Assembly: GCA_033961575.1 (NCBI GenBank)
Contig: CM066736.1
Span: 90,900,852 to 90,964,851 of the forward strand
DNA from: Aselliscus stoliczkanus
Lineage: Eukaryota > Chordata > Mammalia > Chiroptera > Hipposideridae
DNA length: 64,000 bases
Reading direction: 5' to 3'
In this document: piece after piece, positions 23,501 through 36,061 of the stretch
Layout of the letters: each line of letters begins with the position of its first letter
How positions within the stretch are numbered: the stretch's first letter is position 1
The notes under the pieces: model-generated
Told to the model about the DNA's origin: nothing
The model's input: only the letters and a program-made list of their open reading frames with translations
Databases searched by the model: none
Program-made: the position numbers and the translations under genes

Positions 23501-26092
23501 ATAAGTAAATAACAATTAAAAATCAGTAGTGAGGAAGGAGGTTTTTTATACTTCACATGCTAAGTGAGAGCCCTATACTATTGCTGTAGTCTAAATGAGA
23601 GGTCATGGTTACTTTGCAAAGATGGTAGGCGTGAAGATGAGAGGAATTTGAAGTATGCAGAACATATTTTGGTTTGGACTCAGTAGACCTTGGTAATGGA
23701 TTATATATAAGGAAAAGAAAGATCTGGAATTTTGATTTGGGCAACTGGGTAGGTTGTGGTATGGTTATTTATTGTAATTAACCATAAACAGAGAGGAAGA
23801 AAAAGTTTGTTTTTTGTTTTACAGTATCCATTGTGTAGTTGCCTGTTCTAGAAGAAAGGTGTACTATTACATCGTATTCCTTCTTACTGTTTTCACCTTC
23901 TAATAGGTGGCTTTCAATTCTATGAACCCAAGGGATAACATTAAATTGTTGTCATTATGTTCTCTGCTTCCTCCCTCCAAATCTCTTCTCTGTTGGGAGA
24001 ATTTCAGTCAAGCTTTATATGTTTTTTTAGATTTGATCAAGTGCTACTAAATTAAATTACAACTTTAAAGAAAGCTGTATTTCTACTGAGATAGGGGGAG
24101 CATGAATGGAGAAACAATGAATTTCACAGTGCAATGTTTCAAATGAACATACAACCCGGCCTTATTACATAAAATATATTTTAATGAGTCTCTAGCACAG
24201 AAAATTCCAAAATTGTTTACTTAATACTTTTGAGAAAGCTTTGAGACCCATGCGTTCTATGTTGATAAAGTTATGATAAAAGTTACGAAGCTAGAATTGC
24301 AGGGCTCTGAGAAGCCAGATATAATTCCTCGTTTATCCTTCAAAGAATACCAGACACAGTTCATATGTTCAATGAGAGAAAAGTTAGTAAAATTTGAGCA
24401 TAATTATTGATGGTTTTTTTCCTCCCCGCTGTGCAAATATAATTTAAATACAGATCTAATTTCAACAAAGCTAAATTTACTTTTTTTCCCATCAGAGACC
24501 CATGGGAGGGGCATCTATTTGTGAAGCTCCAAACAAATGTTTTCATTTTGCTTAACCCACCCCCCAGAGAAGCCACTAAGTGTTGTTAAATAAGGTTCCT
24601 AACCAATGCTGTCCAGTTTTCCTGAGCAATATCATTCATGAATGGAAATTTAAAAACATCTGGTATCAAGGTGAGTTTGGGTGACAGAAGATAAAAACTA
24701 TGTAAGATGTACAGAAAATTTGCAACTAACTAGAAGGAATTTGAGTCAGAAGGTGGTTGAATAAGAACTGGATTATCTCACTCTTTTGACTTCTGAAAGC
24801 AGCTGCCTTGAAAGAGAGGGAGTGGTGGGGAAAAATTAAATGCAGTTTAGGCATTGGAGGAAGGAGACTCCATGATGCTGATGTGACAAGGACCAAGGGA
24901 TAATGGTACAGGCAAGCACATTTCTGTACAATAATAGAAAAAACTTCTCCACTCTTCATAGATGGAGGAGTCTTTCTTTGGAAGTGATAAGACCTCTACC
25001 AATGAAAATGAATTAGTACAAAATTTGGAAAGAAGTCCAGTGACCATGTAGCCCAACTTCTTCCAAAATTCATGACACATGTCATTCTTCCTTCGCTTAA
25101 ATACATCTGATGATAGTAATCTTGCTAGGGATTTCTATCTGCATGAATGAACATTTTTGAACCAGAGTCTACTTTCCTATAACTTTTCCTATTCATCATA
25201 TGTATGCCCTTACAGTGTGAAAAATAATAGAAAAGGAAATTATTTTCATCTACTCCATCACAATTCTAAATATCTCCAATTTCATTTTTTAAGAAATCTT
25301 TAAGATTCCAGACATCTTGAACCATGTTTGCCTTTCTCTAATGCACTCATATTTTTGCAATTTGTTAAGATATTTATGTACAAGCAAGAAGACCAACCAA
25401 AAAGGAGGTTTTGAAATTCATTCATTTATTACATAATCATTTTTCTTGTGACAGTCACTATTTTAAGTGCAAGAGATATAGCAGTGAACAAAATAGGCAG
25501 AAATCCCCATGCATATAGATTTTAGTGAGGTACTACAGATAACACTAATTGCATTGGAGTAAGGAAAAGCTGGAAAGGGAAATGTCATACCAAGATTGGC
25601 ACAGGTCTGGGGGTTGCCATTTTAAATTGGGAGGTAAGAAAATGCCTTACTTTGGGGTTGACTCTGAGTAGAAACTGGAAACTGTTCAAGGTATGTGTTA
25701 TAGTATTACCTGGGGAAGAATAACACAGGAAGTAAAAATGACAAGTGGAAATGCCCTGAGTTATGCACAAGTTTGCTGAATTAGAGAAACCTCCAGAAAG
25801 CATGGATAGACAGAGAGGGTCGAGATCAAGCAGTGGGAGAAACATTCAGAGATTTAAAAGGGCCCTAGTTGTGTAGAATGTTGTAAACAAATATAGGGAT
25901 GTGGCTTTTGCTCTGAGTAAGATGTAGGGATCCTGAGGTTTGAGGGGTGGCTACACGTGGTTTTACTTACACTTATTTTATAAAGCAAAGTAATGGTAAT
26001 AATATTAACAATACTTGTAATAGTACTATATATTCTGCTTGTTATGTTTCAGGCTGTGGTGAAAATCTCCATGGTTTACTCTACTCAGTGTT
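23501..26092. other. Intergenic DNA, mostly unrecognised
   Basis: No gene identified. 23538-23575 shares a block with 17743-17775. 25420-25540 is a MIR/L2-type relic (CATTCATTTATTACATAATC, then ATATAGCAGTGAACAAAATAG). Open frames are short and without recognisable motifs. Confidence 0.35.
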
Positions 26093-26104
26093 AAAAGCAT
26101 TCTA

Positions 26105-26550
26105 GGGCCGGCAGAGTGGCGCATTGGTTAAGCGCTGGTTTTGGGATGCCAGCGGCCCCGGTTCGGATCCCACGTGAGGGCCAGTGACACTGCCCTCTAC
26201 AGCTGGCGGCGGCTCCACCTGGAGCTGGGCTGTGCGAGCCCCGGTGATGGTGTGGGCTGCAGCCTCTGCTGCAGTGGGCTGCCATAGGCTGCAGTGAGTG
26301 GCCCGCAGCCAGCGTGAGCGGCTGGCAGCCAGCACAAGCTGCCAATAGCCACGGTGAGCGACATCCAGAGGCCAGCGACCGATCTGCCTCATCCGGGAAG
26401 AGCGCAATGACGATACCAACAGTGGAGCAACATCCTCCGCAACTAAACTGAAGAACAAGACGGCAACTTGTCTGTTCCCCTTCCCCGATTCCCCAACGCT
26501 GTTCCCCTCCACCAATTCCCCAATAAAATCTTAAAAAAAAAAAAAAAATT
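26105..26550 (+). mobile_element. long-form tRNA-derived SINE
   Basis: Starts GGGCCGGCAGAGTGGCGCATT, with B box GGTTCGGATCCC, a CTGCAG/GCAGCC-rich middle and CCAATTCCCCAATAAAATCT plus poly(A). It is flanked by a 12-bp target-site duplication (AAAAGCATTCTA, about 26093-26104 and 26555-26566). It is among the best-preserved copies in the window. Confidence 0.92.
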
Positions 26551-26705
26551 CACTAAAAGCATTCTAAAGTGGAGCAAATTGCTTTAGAAGTCATTTCTAA
26601 TCTTCTCCTGGTTACTGGAAAAATTTGTCTTTTATCTTTTTTATATATTGGCATTATTTATATAACATCATTTGAAAAACATTCTACTGGTTAAAAGTAA
26701 TTATT

Positions 26706-26707
<2 letters not shown>

Positions 26708-26751
<44 letters not shown>
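26708..26751. repeat. (AC)n microsatellite, ~22 units
   Basis: Uninterrupted AC dinucleotide run; likely length-polymorphic. Confidence 0.97.
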
Positions 26752-26756
<5 letters not shown>

Positions 26757-26819
26757 TTTTAGGTTTAACCTCATCCCCCAAAAATGGAAAGAGAGAAAAT
26801 AGAAGCAGTCAAAATTAGA

Positions 26820-27010
26820 ACTTTGGAAAAGGCTGTCATGTAGGGGAGACCAAAATATAACAGAAATGGTGATAGAAGAAGAATTGACTTGGGTGGGGAA
26901 CACACAATGCAATATATAGAGGATGCATTATAGAACTGTATACTTAAAACCTATGTACTTTTACTAACCAATATCACCCCCAATAAATTTAATAAAAATG
27001 GTAAAAAATA
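26820..27010 (+). mobile_element. L1 3' tail fragment
   Basis: GAACACACAATGCAATATATAG, TTTTACTAACCAATATCACC and AATAAATTTAATAAAAATGG form the end of an L1 3' UTR plus A-rich tail. Confidence 0.7.
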
Positions 27011-27125
27011 TATATAACAAAAAAATACATAAAATGATTTTTGAAAATGCAACATAATATAATGATGTAGGAAAATGAATAATTCAAGTTGATAATCTCA
27101 AACAAACAATAACTAAGGAAGAACT

Positions 27126-27126
27126 T

Positions 27127-27169
<43 letters not shown>

Positions 27170-27266
27170 TTGAGGGCAGTGTCACTGGCCCTCATATGTG
27201 GAACCCGAACTGGGGCCGCTGGCTTCCCAAGCCAGCACTTAACCACCGTGCCACTCGGCCAGCCCA
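27126..27266 (-). mobile_element. antisense short-form SINE with (TTTA)n tail
   Basis: A (TTTA)n tract (27126-27170) is the tail of a short SINE whose head lies at 27266 (CACTCGGCCAGCCC on the plus strand). Flanking AAGGAAGAA repeats before and after fit a target-site duplication. The body starts TGAGGGCAGTGTCACTGGCCC, as in the other short copies. Confidence 0.87.
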
Positions 27267-27424
27267 AGGAAGAATTTTTAGAAACATAATATAAAGAAGA
27301 ATTTTCTCAAAAAATAAAAATAAGAAGGTCATGGAGTCTTATTTTAATTAAAAAGCTTTCAGGCTAGATTCTTGTCTCAGAACATAGAAGAAATGTGGAA
27401 AGCCAAGTGTTCTCAAAAAAACAA

Positions 27425-27795
27425 ACAAATTATGGATGGATCTTGAGATTATCATACTAAGTGAAATAAGCCAGACAGAAAAAGTCAAGAACTATATGAC
27501 TTCACTCATATGTGGGATATAAAACTGAAAGCAACAAAGGTACAAAACAAACAAACAAAGAAACAGAAACTCATAGACACAGATAACAGTTTAGTGGTTA
27601 CCAGAGGGTAAGGAGGAAGAGGGAGTGGTAGAAGAGCAAAAAGAGGGTCAAATATATGATGAAGGAGGGAGAACTGACTCTGGGTGGTGAACACCCAACG
27701 CAATATATAGATGATGTACTATAGAAATGTTCACTTGAAACCTATACAATTTTATTAACCAAGGTCACACCAATAAATTTAATTAAAAAGAAAAG
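27425..27795 (+). mobile_element. L1 3' UTR fragment
   Basis: GGATGGATCTTGAGATTATC, AAGTGAAATAAGCCAGACAG and CTCATATGTGGGATATAAAA, then the ACCAATAAATTTAATTAAAAA end. The same L1 family tail as at 33000-33515. Confidence 0.75.
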
Positions 27796-28634
27796 GAAAG
27801 AAGAAATTAATTAAGAAAGACTCCATCCTATCCAATATAAATTTTCATAGTTATTTGAAGGCTAAAAGTAATAAAATATAAAAATTATGAACATTTATAG
27901 ATACATACCATGCTTATCTACATAGAAATTTGAGGGAGTCAATAGACAATATGAAAATTAGAGCTTAACAATGTCATTAGTTAAATGTAAATATTAAAAT
28001 CTTTCAAGTTTACCAGTAAGAAGCAATTAGAGATATAATGCAAAATGCACATGGCCATGTTTTGTAAGGTGTAACCTATTATATAACTTTCAACCTGTCA
28101 AATCTTGTCCTGATTATTCTGAATTAGAAAATCCAGTTTCCAGGTTTAGACTTGTAGATAGATCATGCTCAGAGCCCCCACATCTGTATGCAATAAGTAG
28201 GTCCTCATATAATCTGATTGGCTATAACCCAGTGGACACATCTGAAAAGACTCCTTGGAAGAAGGGAAATTATGTGAGGAGTTATAATCAGTGTCATTTA
28301 ACCAAGCTCCATAATTTGAAAATTGGTAGAGGGGGCAAAAGCAATCATTAGTGACTGGTCTGGGCACTTGAGCAGTACATATAGACAGAATATAGTATGG
28401 TATTCTATGTTTGCAATTTTGTTTGATTCAGTAACAGGTTCAGGGCTACTATTTAGAATCAAAGAACACAGTTTGGGTACCAGAAGATGATTTTTTTTCA
28501 TCTAAAATTATTATTTATATTGTGCAAAATGTTTTGTCATCTTTAGTCTCTGGCTGAAAATAATACCACCACTATCTTCTTGTGTAGGACGTATTTATTA
28601 GAACAAAAAGTAACATGCTTTGCAAATGACCATC
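27796..28634. other. Upstream region of the OR52N2-like pseudogene
   Basis: AT-rich sequence without recognised repeats. A pyrimidine tract ending TTGTGTAG (near 28587) could be the splice acceptor of the coding exon, since mammalian OR coding exons are usually preceded by an intron. Confidence 0.35.
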
Positions 28635-29594
28635 ATGCATGGAGCCAACAGCTCCAGCCTAACACCAAGATACTTCATCCTCAGTGGGATTCCTGGGCTG
28701 GAAGCTGCACATGTCTGGATCTCCCTGCCATTCTGCTTCATGTACATCATTGCTGTCGTGGGAAACTGTGGGCTCATCTACCTCATCAGCCATGAGGAGG
28801 CTCTGCATCGACCCATGTATTACTTCCTAGCCTTGCTGTCGCTTACAGATGTTAGTGGGTGCACTTCATTTGTCCCCAATATGTTGTGTATCTTTTGGCT
28901 CAATCTCAAAGAGATTGACTTTAATGCCTGCCTTGTGCAGATGTTTTTCATCCACATGCTGACAGGCATGGAGTCTGGCGTGCTCATGCTTATGGCACTG
29001 GATCGCTATGTGGCCATTTGCTACCCTCTACACTATTCCACCATCCTCAACACCGCAATTACCAAGGTTCGGCTTGCCACCTTCACTCGAAGTGTGTTGA
29101 TCATGATTCCATTTACCTTCCTGATCAAGCGTCTTCCCTACTGCAGGGGCAACCTCATCCACCACACCTACTGTGACCATATGTCTGTGGCCAAATTATC
29201 CTGAGGCAACGTCAGGATTAATGCTATCTATGGTCTCATAGCTGCCATATTGATTGGGGGCTTTGATATGTTCTGCATCTCCATGTCTTATACCATGATT
29301 ATCCGTGCTGTAGTCAATCTGTCATCTGCAGATGCTCGCCACAAAGCCTTCAGCACCTGTACATCACACATATGTGCTATTGTCATCACCTATGTCCCAG
29401 TCTTCTTCAACTTCTTCACTCACCGCTTTGGGGGACGTACCATACCTCACCATGTCCACATTTTTATAGCCAACCTCTACCTGTTGGTGCCTCCCACCTT
29501 GAATCCAATTGTCTATGGAGTGAAGACCAAACAGATCCGTGAAGGAGTGAACAAATTGTTTTTTAGAGAGAAAGATATATTGATTATGAGATAA
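28635..29594 (+). pseudogene. Class I olfactory receptor with one nonsense codon, OR52N2-like
   Basis: The frame is open from ATG 28635 to TAA 29594 except for a TGA at 29202-29204 (codon 190). It would otherwise encode a 319-residue odorant receptor of subfamily OR52N. It keeps an N-glycosylation site (N-S-S at 5-7), the TM1 GN pair, PMYYFLALLS, LKEIDFNACL, MALDRYVAICYPL, KRLPYCRGN, KAFSTCTSH and NPIVYGVKTKQIR. The stop replaces the cysteine of the second extracellular loop (SCGN in the intact neighbour). Start 28635 gives MHGANSSS, aligning with MSGANSSS of OR52N2; an upstream in-frame ATG at 28626 adds three residues. The sequence is closest to the intact gene 9 kb downstream, so it is probably a tandem duplicate. 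Its position corresponds to human OR52N1, but the sequence looks more N2-like. Readthrough or a functional allele cannot be excluded from one sequence. Confidence 0.88.
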
Positions 29595-32500
29595 ATCTAT
29601 GATACAGAATTATACATGTAGCATAAAGATAAAAGAAAAATGTTGAGATAGAGTAAATGCAAAATTCAACAACTGTGAGCTCATGGAAAAATATTCTGCT
29701 ATAAAATTTAGGAAACAATCACAGAATTTTAAAGCCAAGACCTCAAATTAGAATTTGATATAAAAAATAAAATAGACAGGAAATAATTATATTTTCCACA
29801 CAGTTTAACTTTAGTTAAACCTTGTGAAATGGATGCAACAGAATGTCATAGTTACAATAGTCAACTTCAGGTAAACTCTTGGTGATTCATGAACTTTGAT
29901 CTAGGCACTGTGAGAGAGTATATAGGAAAGAATAAAGAGGTCACATAGGGAGACACCAGAAGATTGGGGAAGGCACATAAGCACACTGTCCCATGTGCTA
30001 CAGGGAAGCAAGGATGTCTGTGCTGAATTCCAGATGTCCTGTCATCCTTTTAAGCCCATACTTATGTAGAATTTGTATGACATTAGAAAAAAATTACCTT
30101 CTTTATTCATTTATTTCTGACATTCTGTTACCTAGGTAATTACTTGGATTCCTATGAATATACCAGTGTACATATAAATGAAGCTGAAGGAAATAAGATT
30201 AGTGGAGTTCATCATAATCTGGGAAGTATTCCATGGAGTTCATATGAAGAAGAATTTTGAAAGACACAGTGGATACTATTTGATAGCTGTTTGAGGAAAG
30301 GATGTATATAAATAGAGGAAAGGAGACTTGAAGGAAATCTGTGTAACTTACCAATCAAAGATGCCTGGGCTTGACTGCTTTACTCGACTTTAATATATAT
30401 AGAGAAACAGTTGAGTGATCAGGGACAGTGAAGAAAGGAGTATCTTATTTATATTTCTGGAAATAACAGAAAAAAAAGAAATAGAAGTAGAATGATAAAT
30501 GTGGTATTCAGATATAGCAAGATTGAAAAGTAAGAAAGAATAAGAGCATAACCCAAAAGGAAACTGGAGTAGTCAAATGTGATCAGGAAACAGGCATAAA
30601 TAGATCTGTAGGTAGAGATACTGGTTATATTGATTAAGATTATATTCTTAAAAAAAGATTATATTATTTGCTTACATGAAGAATATATTTTAATATCATG
30701 TTATACATAGTCAAATGATTATGAAACATATTAATCACATCATGTACTTCTGCAATATAGTTTTCACATGTTTGGAAGCAAAATCTGTGTTTAAAAAATA
30801 CTTACATTATAAAAGTTACTCTAAGTGATGTAAATTATAAATTGATAATCAGTAAAGTTGCTCTCTTGGAATTATGTTTTGGGTTTGGTAAATTTTGTTC
30901 ATTAGGTGTTCTCAGTTAAACCATACCAAAATACTAGCAAATAAATTAAGAAATTACTTTTCCTATACTGCCATTTTTAAACATAAATATTTTGTGAGAT
31001 ATTATAATAATGCTTTATATATATGTCATTCAACTTTTACTTCCAAAATATGGAGTAGTTATAATTATCCTCATTTCATAAATGAAGGATAGGAGCTACA
31101 AAAATAGCAAGACTGGATGAATCTTAGAACATTACGATTAAATTTTAAATACTATATGTTGATAGGCCTATTCTGTGGGAAAAGGACGTGGGAGGCAAAA
31201 ACAACAGCAATAACAACAAAGTAAAACCAGAACATAAACTTAAACTCTGGAGAAATAAAATGCAAAAAATAAAATTTATTTGAGTAATAATCTCCAATTA
31301 ATTTTGTCATCTCCATTACAAACTCAAAAATGGGTCTCATGGGTGAACAAAACACAGTTGTAAAAACTAAGACTCACAACTGAATTAGAACCAGCAAGCC
31401 AGAATCACTGAGAAATTTAAAAATAAGTATAAAGTACATGCTGATGGAAGAAAATTCTACTCAGTATCCGTGGGGAGAGATAGGGAATGAAGAGGAAAGA
31501 GGAAAAAAGGAGAGGAGAGTTGAAGACTGGAATAAATGGGGGAAGACACTTCATTTTAAATTTCATCTCCCATCCTAGAGAGCAACACAGACCCCAGTGG
31601 GCCTGAGAAAAGAGGCCCAACCCTCCCGCATCCACCTCACACAGTTTGATTAGATCTAGAACCAAGATATCAGGTAAATTTGGGAATTTGGGGGTCATAA
31701 AAGAGGAAAATCAAGGACAAAGAAGGGTAAGAGAAAAATGAAAAAAAGGAAGGGCAAAGAAAATTCAGAGAGGTTATCACAATCTGAATATTGTACAGAG
31801 GACATAGTATGATAAGAAAAACAAATAGAAATAATTTTAAGGAAAGGAGGAGAGAAATTTTGGAGAAGGCATACAATTATTCTCTACCTCTTATTACTTC
31901 AAGTATAGGGACTTCATTTAAACTAACGTTCTTAAATTTTCATCTGAACTCTCATTCCTCTGAACAGGAAAAGCATCAGTTATTGGTGTTTATTATGGAT
32001 GTGTTATATGTTGAGCCCCAACCCTCACACGAGTCAATCTCCCTGTCTGATCTGTCCACATTGGCAAAGAAAGTGGCCAGCCCATACCAAAGAGGGTTGA
32101 ATTTGTCTATGCTTGAGACTGGGTGAGCAAGTCCATCTAAATCAGGGGCAAAATATAAAGAAGCCCTTTTGATTAAAGTTCTAAAACCTTATTCTCCCAG
32201 ATGTATATTATAAAATTGTTAACATTTTGATGTCAATTTTCCTGCTTCCACTGTGTCTTAGTTAGCCCAAACTGGGGAGAAAAAGACAGGTTGTTATGAA
32301 TGGGCCTTTGAAAATCACAAGTTTTAAGATAAAATTAGGACAACATGTAAAGATAAATGAATAAGATAAAGGAAAAATCAGATAAAGATGAAACATAATT
32401 GCATAGTTATGTTACAGGTACAATGAAGATGTATCTTAGCACAAATTACAAATATCAGAAACTGTTTTTGGAAGAAATTACTGTTTAAACTGATACTTAA

Positions 32501-32930
32501 AGATAAACTGGTGTTAACAGGGTGAAAGAAGAATTGGAAATAAAAATTGTTCCAGGAAGAGGAAAAGGCCTGCACAGAGGTCTGGAGGAAAGAACAGGTT
32601 ACACATAAAGCACTGAAAGATTAAAGGGGCTGAGATTAAGGGCCAGTTCTTTCTGAGTTTACAGTATGTAACTTTTGTGGGTTTTTTTTTTAAAGTCTAA
32701 TGTGTTTCCTTTCTGTTGTTTTGTTATTGTTGTTTTCTTTCATACAAACCAATGTCATATATCTAAGAAGTCAAATGACTTTATAGAGTCATTTTGAATT
32801 CTATGGTAAAAAAGAGAGAGAGAGAATGGAAACTTTTAAACAGATGAATATTAGAAGCTTTCCATTTTGGAATAACAATTTTTTCTACAGTGCAAAAAGT
32901 TGAGAAGCATCTGAAAACATTTATATGTAA
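29595..32930. other. Intergenic DNA between OR52N copies
   Basis: No gene or clear transposon recognised. 31020-31090 resembles a MIR fragment (ATAATTATCCTCATTTCATAAATGAAGGA). 31440-31760 is purine-rich. Short open frames carry no motifs. Confidence 0.35.
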
Positions 32931-32933
32931 AGA

Positions 32934-32993
<60 letters not shown>
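32934..32993. repeat. (ATCT)n microsatellite
   Basis: About 15 uninterrupted tetranucleotide units directly before an L1 3' fragment. Confidence 0.97.
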
Positions 32994-32994
<1 letters not shown>

Positions 32995-33515
32995 CCCCAT
33001 GTTCATTGCAGCATTATTCATGGTGGCCAAAATATGAAAACAACCCAACAAACCAAGTGTCCTTTGGTAGGTAATTGGATAATGAAGATGTGGTACATAT
33101 ATATTGTACAACGGAATATTATTCAGCCATAAGAAAAGATGAAATACTGCCATTTGTGACAACATGGATGGATCTTGAGATTATCATACTAAGTGAAATA
33201 AATCAAGACAGAAAAAACTGAGAACCATATGACTTCACTCATATGTGGCATATAAATTTGAAAGCAACAAATGAACAAGGCAAACAAAGAATTAAAAACT
33301 CATAGGCATAGACACCAGTTTAGTGGTTATCAGATAATGAGGAGTTAGGGGATGGTAGAAGAGGGAAAAGAGGGTCAAATGTATGGTGATGGAAGAACTG
33401 ACTCTGGGTGGTGAACATGCAATGCAATACATAAATGATGTATTATAGAAATGTACCCTTGAAACCTATGTAATTTTACTACCCAATGTCACCCCAATAA
33501 ATGTAATAAACATTC
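32994..33515 (+). mobile_element. L1 3' end fragment
   Basis: CCCCATGTTCATTGCAGCATT, GAATATTATTCAGCCATAAG, GGATGGATCTTGAGATTATC and the CACCCCAATAAATGTAATAA end: a typical L1 3' terminus, 5'-truncated at the microsatellite. Confidence 0.8.
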
Positions 33516-33644
33516 TAAAAGTTGACAAGATATATTTTTCAAAGTAAACTTTGGCAAATATGGATAAATATGCAGAAAATATATTTAAAAATGTATATGC
33601 AGTATAATATAAATATAAGTTCAATCTTGGCCTTATATCTTATA

Positions 33645-33725
33645 TTTTTTGGTAGTCAGAAAAGTCATGATGCATTTTTGCAATGAAAAACAGAAAAATA
33701 TGTCATGACTTTTCTGACAACCCAA
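33645..33725. mobile_element. Palindromic mariner-type MITE
   Basis: About 80 bp made almost entirely of two inverted arms (GTCAGAAAAGTCATGA and TCATGACTTTTCTGAC with further pairing of the A/T-rich inner parts) around a short loop. It ends with TTGG/CCAA-like termini next to TA dinucleotides. This is the architecture of MADE1-like miniature mariner elements. It has no coding capacity. A transcript would fold into a hairpin. Confidence 0.75.
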
Positions 33726-33729
33726 TAAT

Positions 33730-34910
33730 TTAATATAAAAATGAAATTAATGAGCACTGGAAATTTAAAAAACTTTATTAAGAATGGTTATTTCTGTCAA
33801 TGCCTAAATTGAATATAAATATTTATGGCAAAAGTTATATAAGACACTCTATTATCTCTCTTTTAAAAAGCTCCCTAGAAAATGTTGATGCAATTGAATG
33901 TAACCAATTTAGGGACCATGGTCTTCAGATTAAAAACTCCTGCTCTATATTTAACCAATGTTTCAAGTTATTTCCCCAAAATTTAAATCTAAAAGGTGAG
34001 GATTTATACTGAAACCCATGTATAATTTTGGAATATGCATTGATTTAAATTTTATCAAAATAATTTTATGTGTATTGTCCTATCTTTTAACAAAACCAAA
34101 CTTTTTTAAAAAATGAAACTTGCTTGTCTATACAATCAATTTGGAAGTCTCTGTACTCTTTTTTAGTAATATTGTTAATGCAAAAAGGTAACACAACAGG
34201 ACCACAAAGTTAATACATTAAAATTTAGTTTTATATAAGAAACTTCTGGAAATATATACACCAGAATTTAGGCTTTAATAGCATTTACTTTTGAGGGTGA
34301 GAGGTGAATTTGTGGGGGTGGTGTAACTTTATTTTCTGCAAAAGAGTTGAAGTATACAGAGATTTTTCTTCAATAGAAGATAGGAAACGTAAAAAATTCA
34401 ATCTCTGTCCATCATCAAATAACATTTGAGAACAAATACTACCTTGGAAAATGTTTGCATACTATGCCAGAAAATGGGTTTATATTTTAGTTTTGAAAGT
34501 GCCTAGTAAGCAATAAAATATGAACTAACACCTCCACTAAAGATAGAGAAGCAGGTGAATGAATAATCAAAGTATGAGAAAAACAATTGACCAGAACCAC
34601 TTGAAAAAAATGTTTATAATCACTATAAGTGAAGCTAATTTTAATTCAAGCTACAATACCAAAGAGATAGTATCTGGCTGGGGAAGGAAGAGTATATAAT
34701 AATGTGCTCATGGAGAGACAACCCACTAACTGTGTATGGAAGTGAAAATCAATACAAATACTATGGAGATAATTTTTCCAACATTTATCAACCTAATGAA
34801 ACTTGCCTATGCCTTTTGAGCCCCAAAATTTCAATTCTATTTCTAATTATCTTAAGACTAGAAAATCAATAATGCAAACAAGAGTAGATTAGGGTATCCA
34901 CAGAATAATA
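33730..34910. other. AT-rich intergenic DNA, nothing recognised
   Basis: No gene, repeat family or structural signal identified. Confidence 0.35.
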
Positions 34911-35047
34911 ATTTTTTTTTTGAAGGCAGTGTCACTGGCCCTCTGTATCGATAAGGAAGATTATTGATTAGCTGTGCACAGACTGATTAAATTGAGGATC
35001 CATATGCAAGGCACACCACCACAAGCTGCTTAAGAGTAGATAAAAGG

Positions 35048-35053
35048 TTTATT
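35048..35053 (-). terminator. LTR polyadenylation signal AATAAA
   Basis: AATAAA on the minus strand (TTTATT on plus), 110 bp before the LTR 3' end, in the position expected for the LTR R region. Confidence 0.6.
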
Positions 35054-35139
35054 ATTAACAGGGAAGGAGCTAAAGGAAATGGAGAGTAAATAGTTACAGC
35101 ATACCACCAGGACCCCATCGGCATCAGTGCCGACAAAAC

Positions 35140-35982
35140 AGGACGGGCTTCAGCACCGGAAAAACATCACGGGCCTCAGCCCCGTTAAAACATCACGGGC
35201 CTCAGCCCCGGAAAAACATCACGGGCCTCAGCCCCGGAAAAACATCACGGGCATCAATACCGGAAAAACATCACGGGCCTCAGCCCCGGAAAAACATCAT
35301 GGGCCTCAGCCCCGGAAAAACATCACGGGCTTCAGCCCCGGAAAAACATCACGGGCGTCAATACCGGAAAAACATCACGGGCTTCAGCCCCGGAAAAACA
35401 TCACGGGCGTCAATACCGGAAAAACATCACGGGCATCAATACCGGAAAAACATCACGGGCTTCAGCCCCAGAAAATCATCACGGGCGTCAATACCGGAAA
35501 AACAACACGGGCTTCAGCCCCGGAAAAACATCACGGGCGTCAATACCGGAAAAACATCACGGGCCTCAGCCCCGGAAAAACATCACGGGCCTCAGCCCCG
35601 GAACAACATCACGGGCTTCAGCCCCGGAAAAACATCACGGGCGTCAATACCGGAAAAACATCACGGGCCTCAGCCCCGGCAAAACATCACGGGCCTCAGC
35701 GCCGGCAAAACATCACGGGCCTCAGCCCCGGCAAAACATCACGGGCCTCAGCGCCGGAAAAACATCACGGGCGTCAATACCGGAAAAACATCACGGGCCT
35801 CAGCCCCGGCAAAACATCACGGGCCTCAGCGCCGGCAAAACATCACGGGCCTCAGCGCCGGCAAAACATCACGGGCCTCAGCGCCGGAAAAACATCACGG
35901 GCATCAATACCGGAAAAACATCACGGGCTTCAGCGCCGGAACAACATCACGGGCTTCAGCACCGGGAAAACATCACGGGCAA
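35140..35982. repeat. 26-bp minisatellite, ~32 copies, within the LTR
   Basis: Head-to-tail units of 26 bp built as ACATCACGGG, then a variable part, then GGAAAA. The variable part comes as two main types (CCTCAGCCCC / CTTCAGCCCC versus GTCAATACC / ATCAATACC), with further variants (CAGCGCC, and GGCAAA in place of GGAAAA). Unit length is constant. Because 26 is not a multiple of 3, all three frames are used in turn, giving a 78-bp / 26-residue protein period and long open frames on the plus strand (to about 311 codons) that are not real genes. Confidence 0.95.
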
Positions 35983-36055
35983 AACGCAGAGTTGCATCAG
36001 GGCAGTGGTGGCTCTTGCTGCTGCGACTGCTGCTCAGGGACTTTTCAGCTCCCTT

Positions 36056-36061
36056 CTTATA
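36056..36061 (-). promoter_or_regulatory. LTR TATA box
   Basis: TATAAG on the minus strand in the context CCCCTATAAGAAGGGAG. Transcription would start about 25-30 bp further on and run into the minisatellite. Activity is inference. Confidence 0.55.

Noticed and set aside
35140..35982. Array of short regular repeats resembling a CRISPR locus
   Set aside because: Units are head to tail with no unique spacers, the unit is 26 bp with point variants, there are no cas genes, and the DNA is clearly mammalian and inside an LTR.
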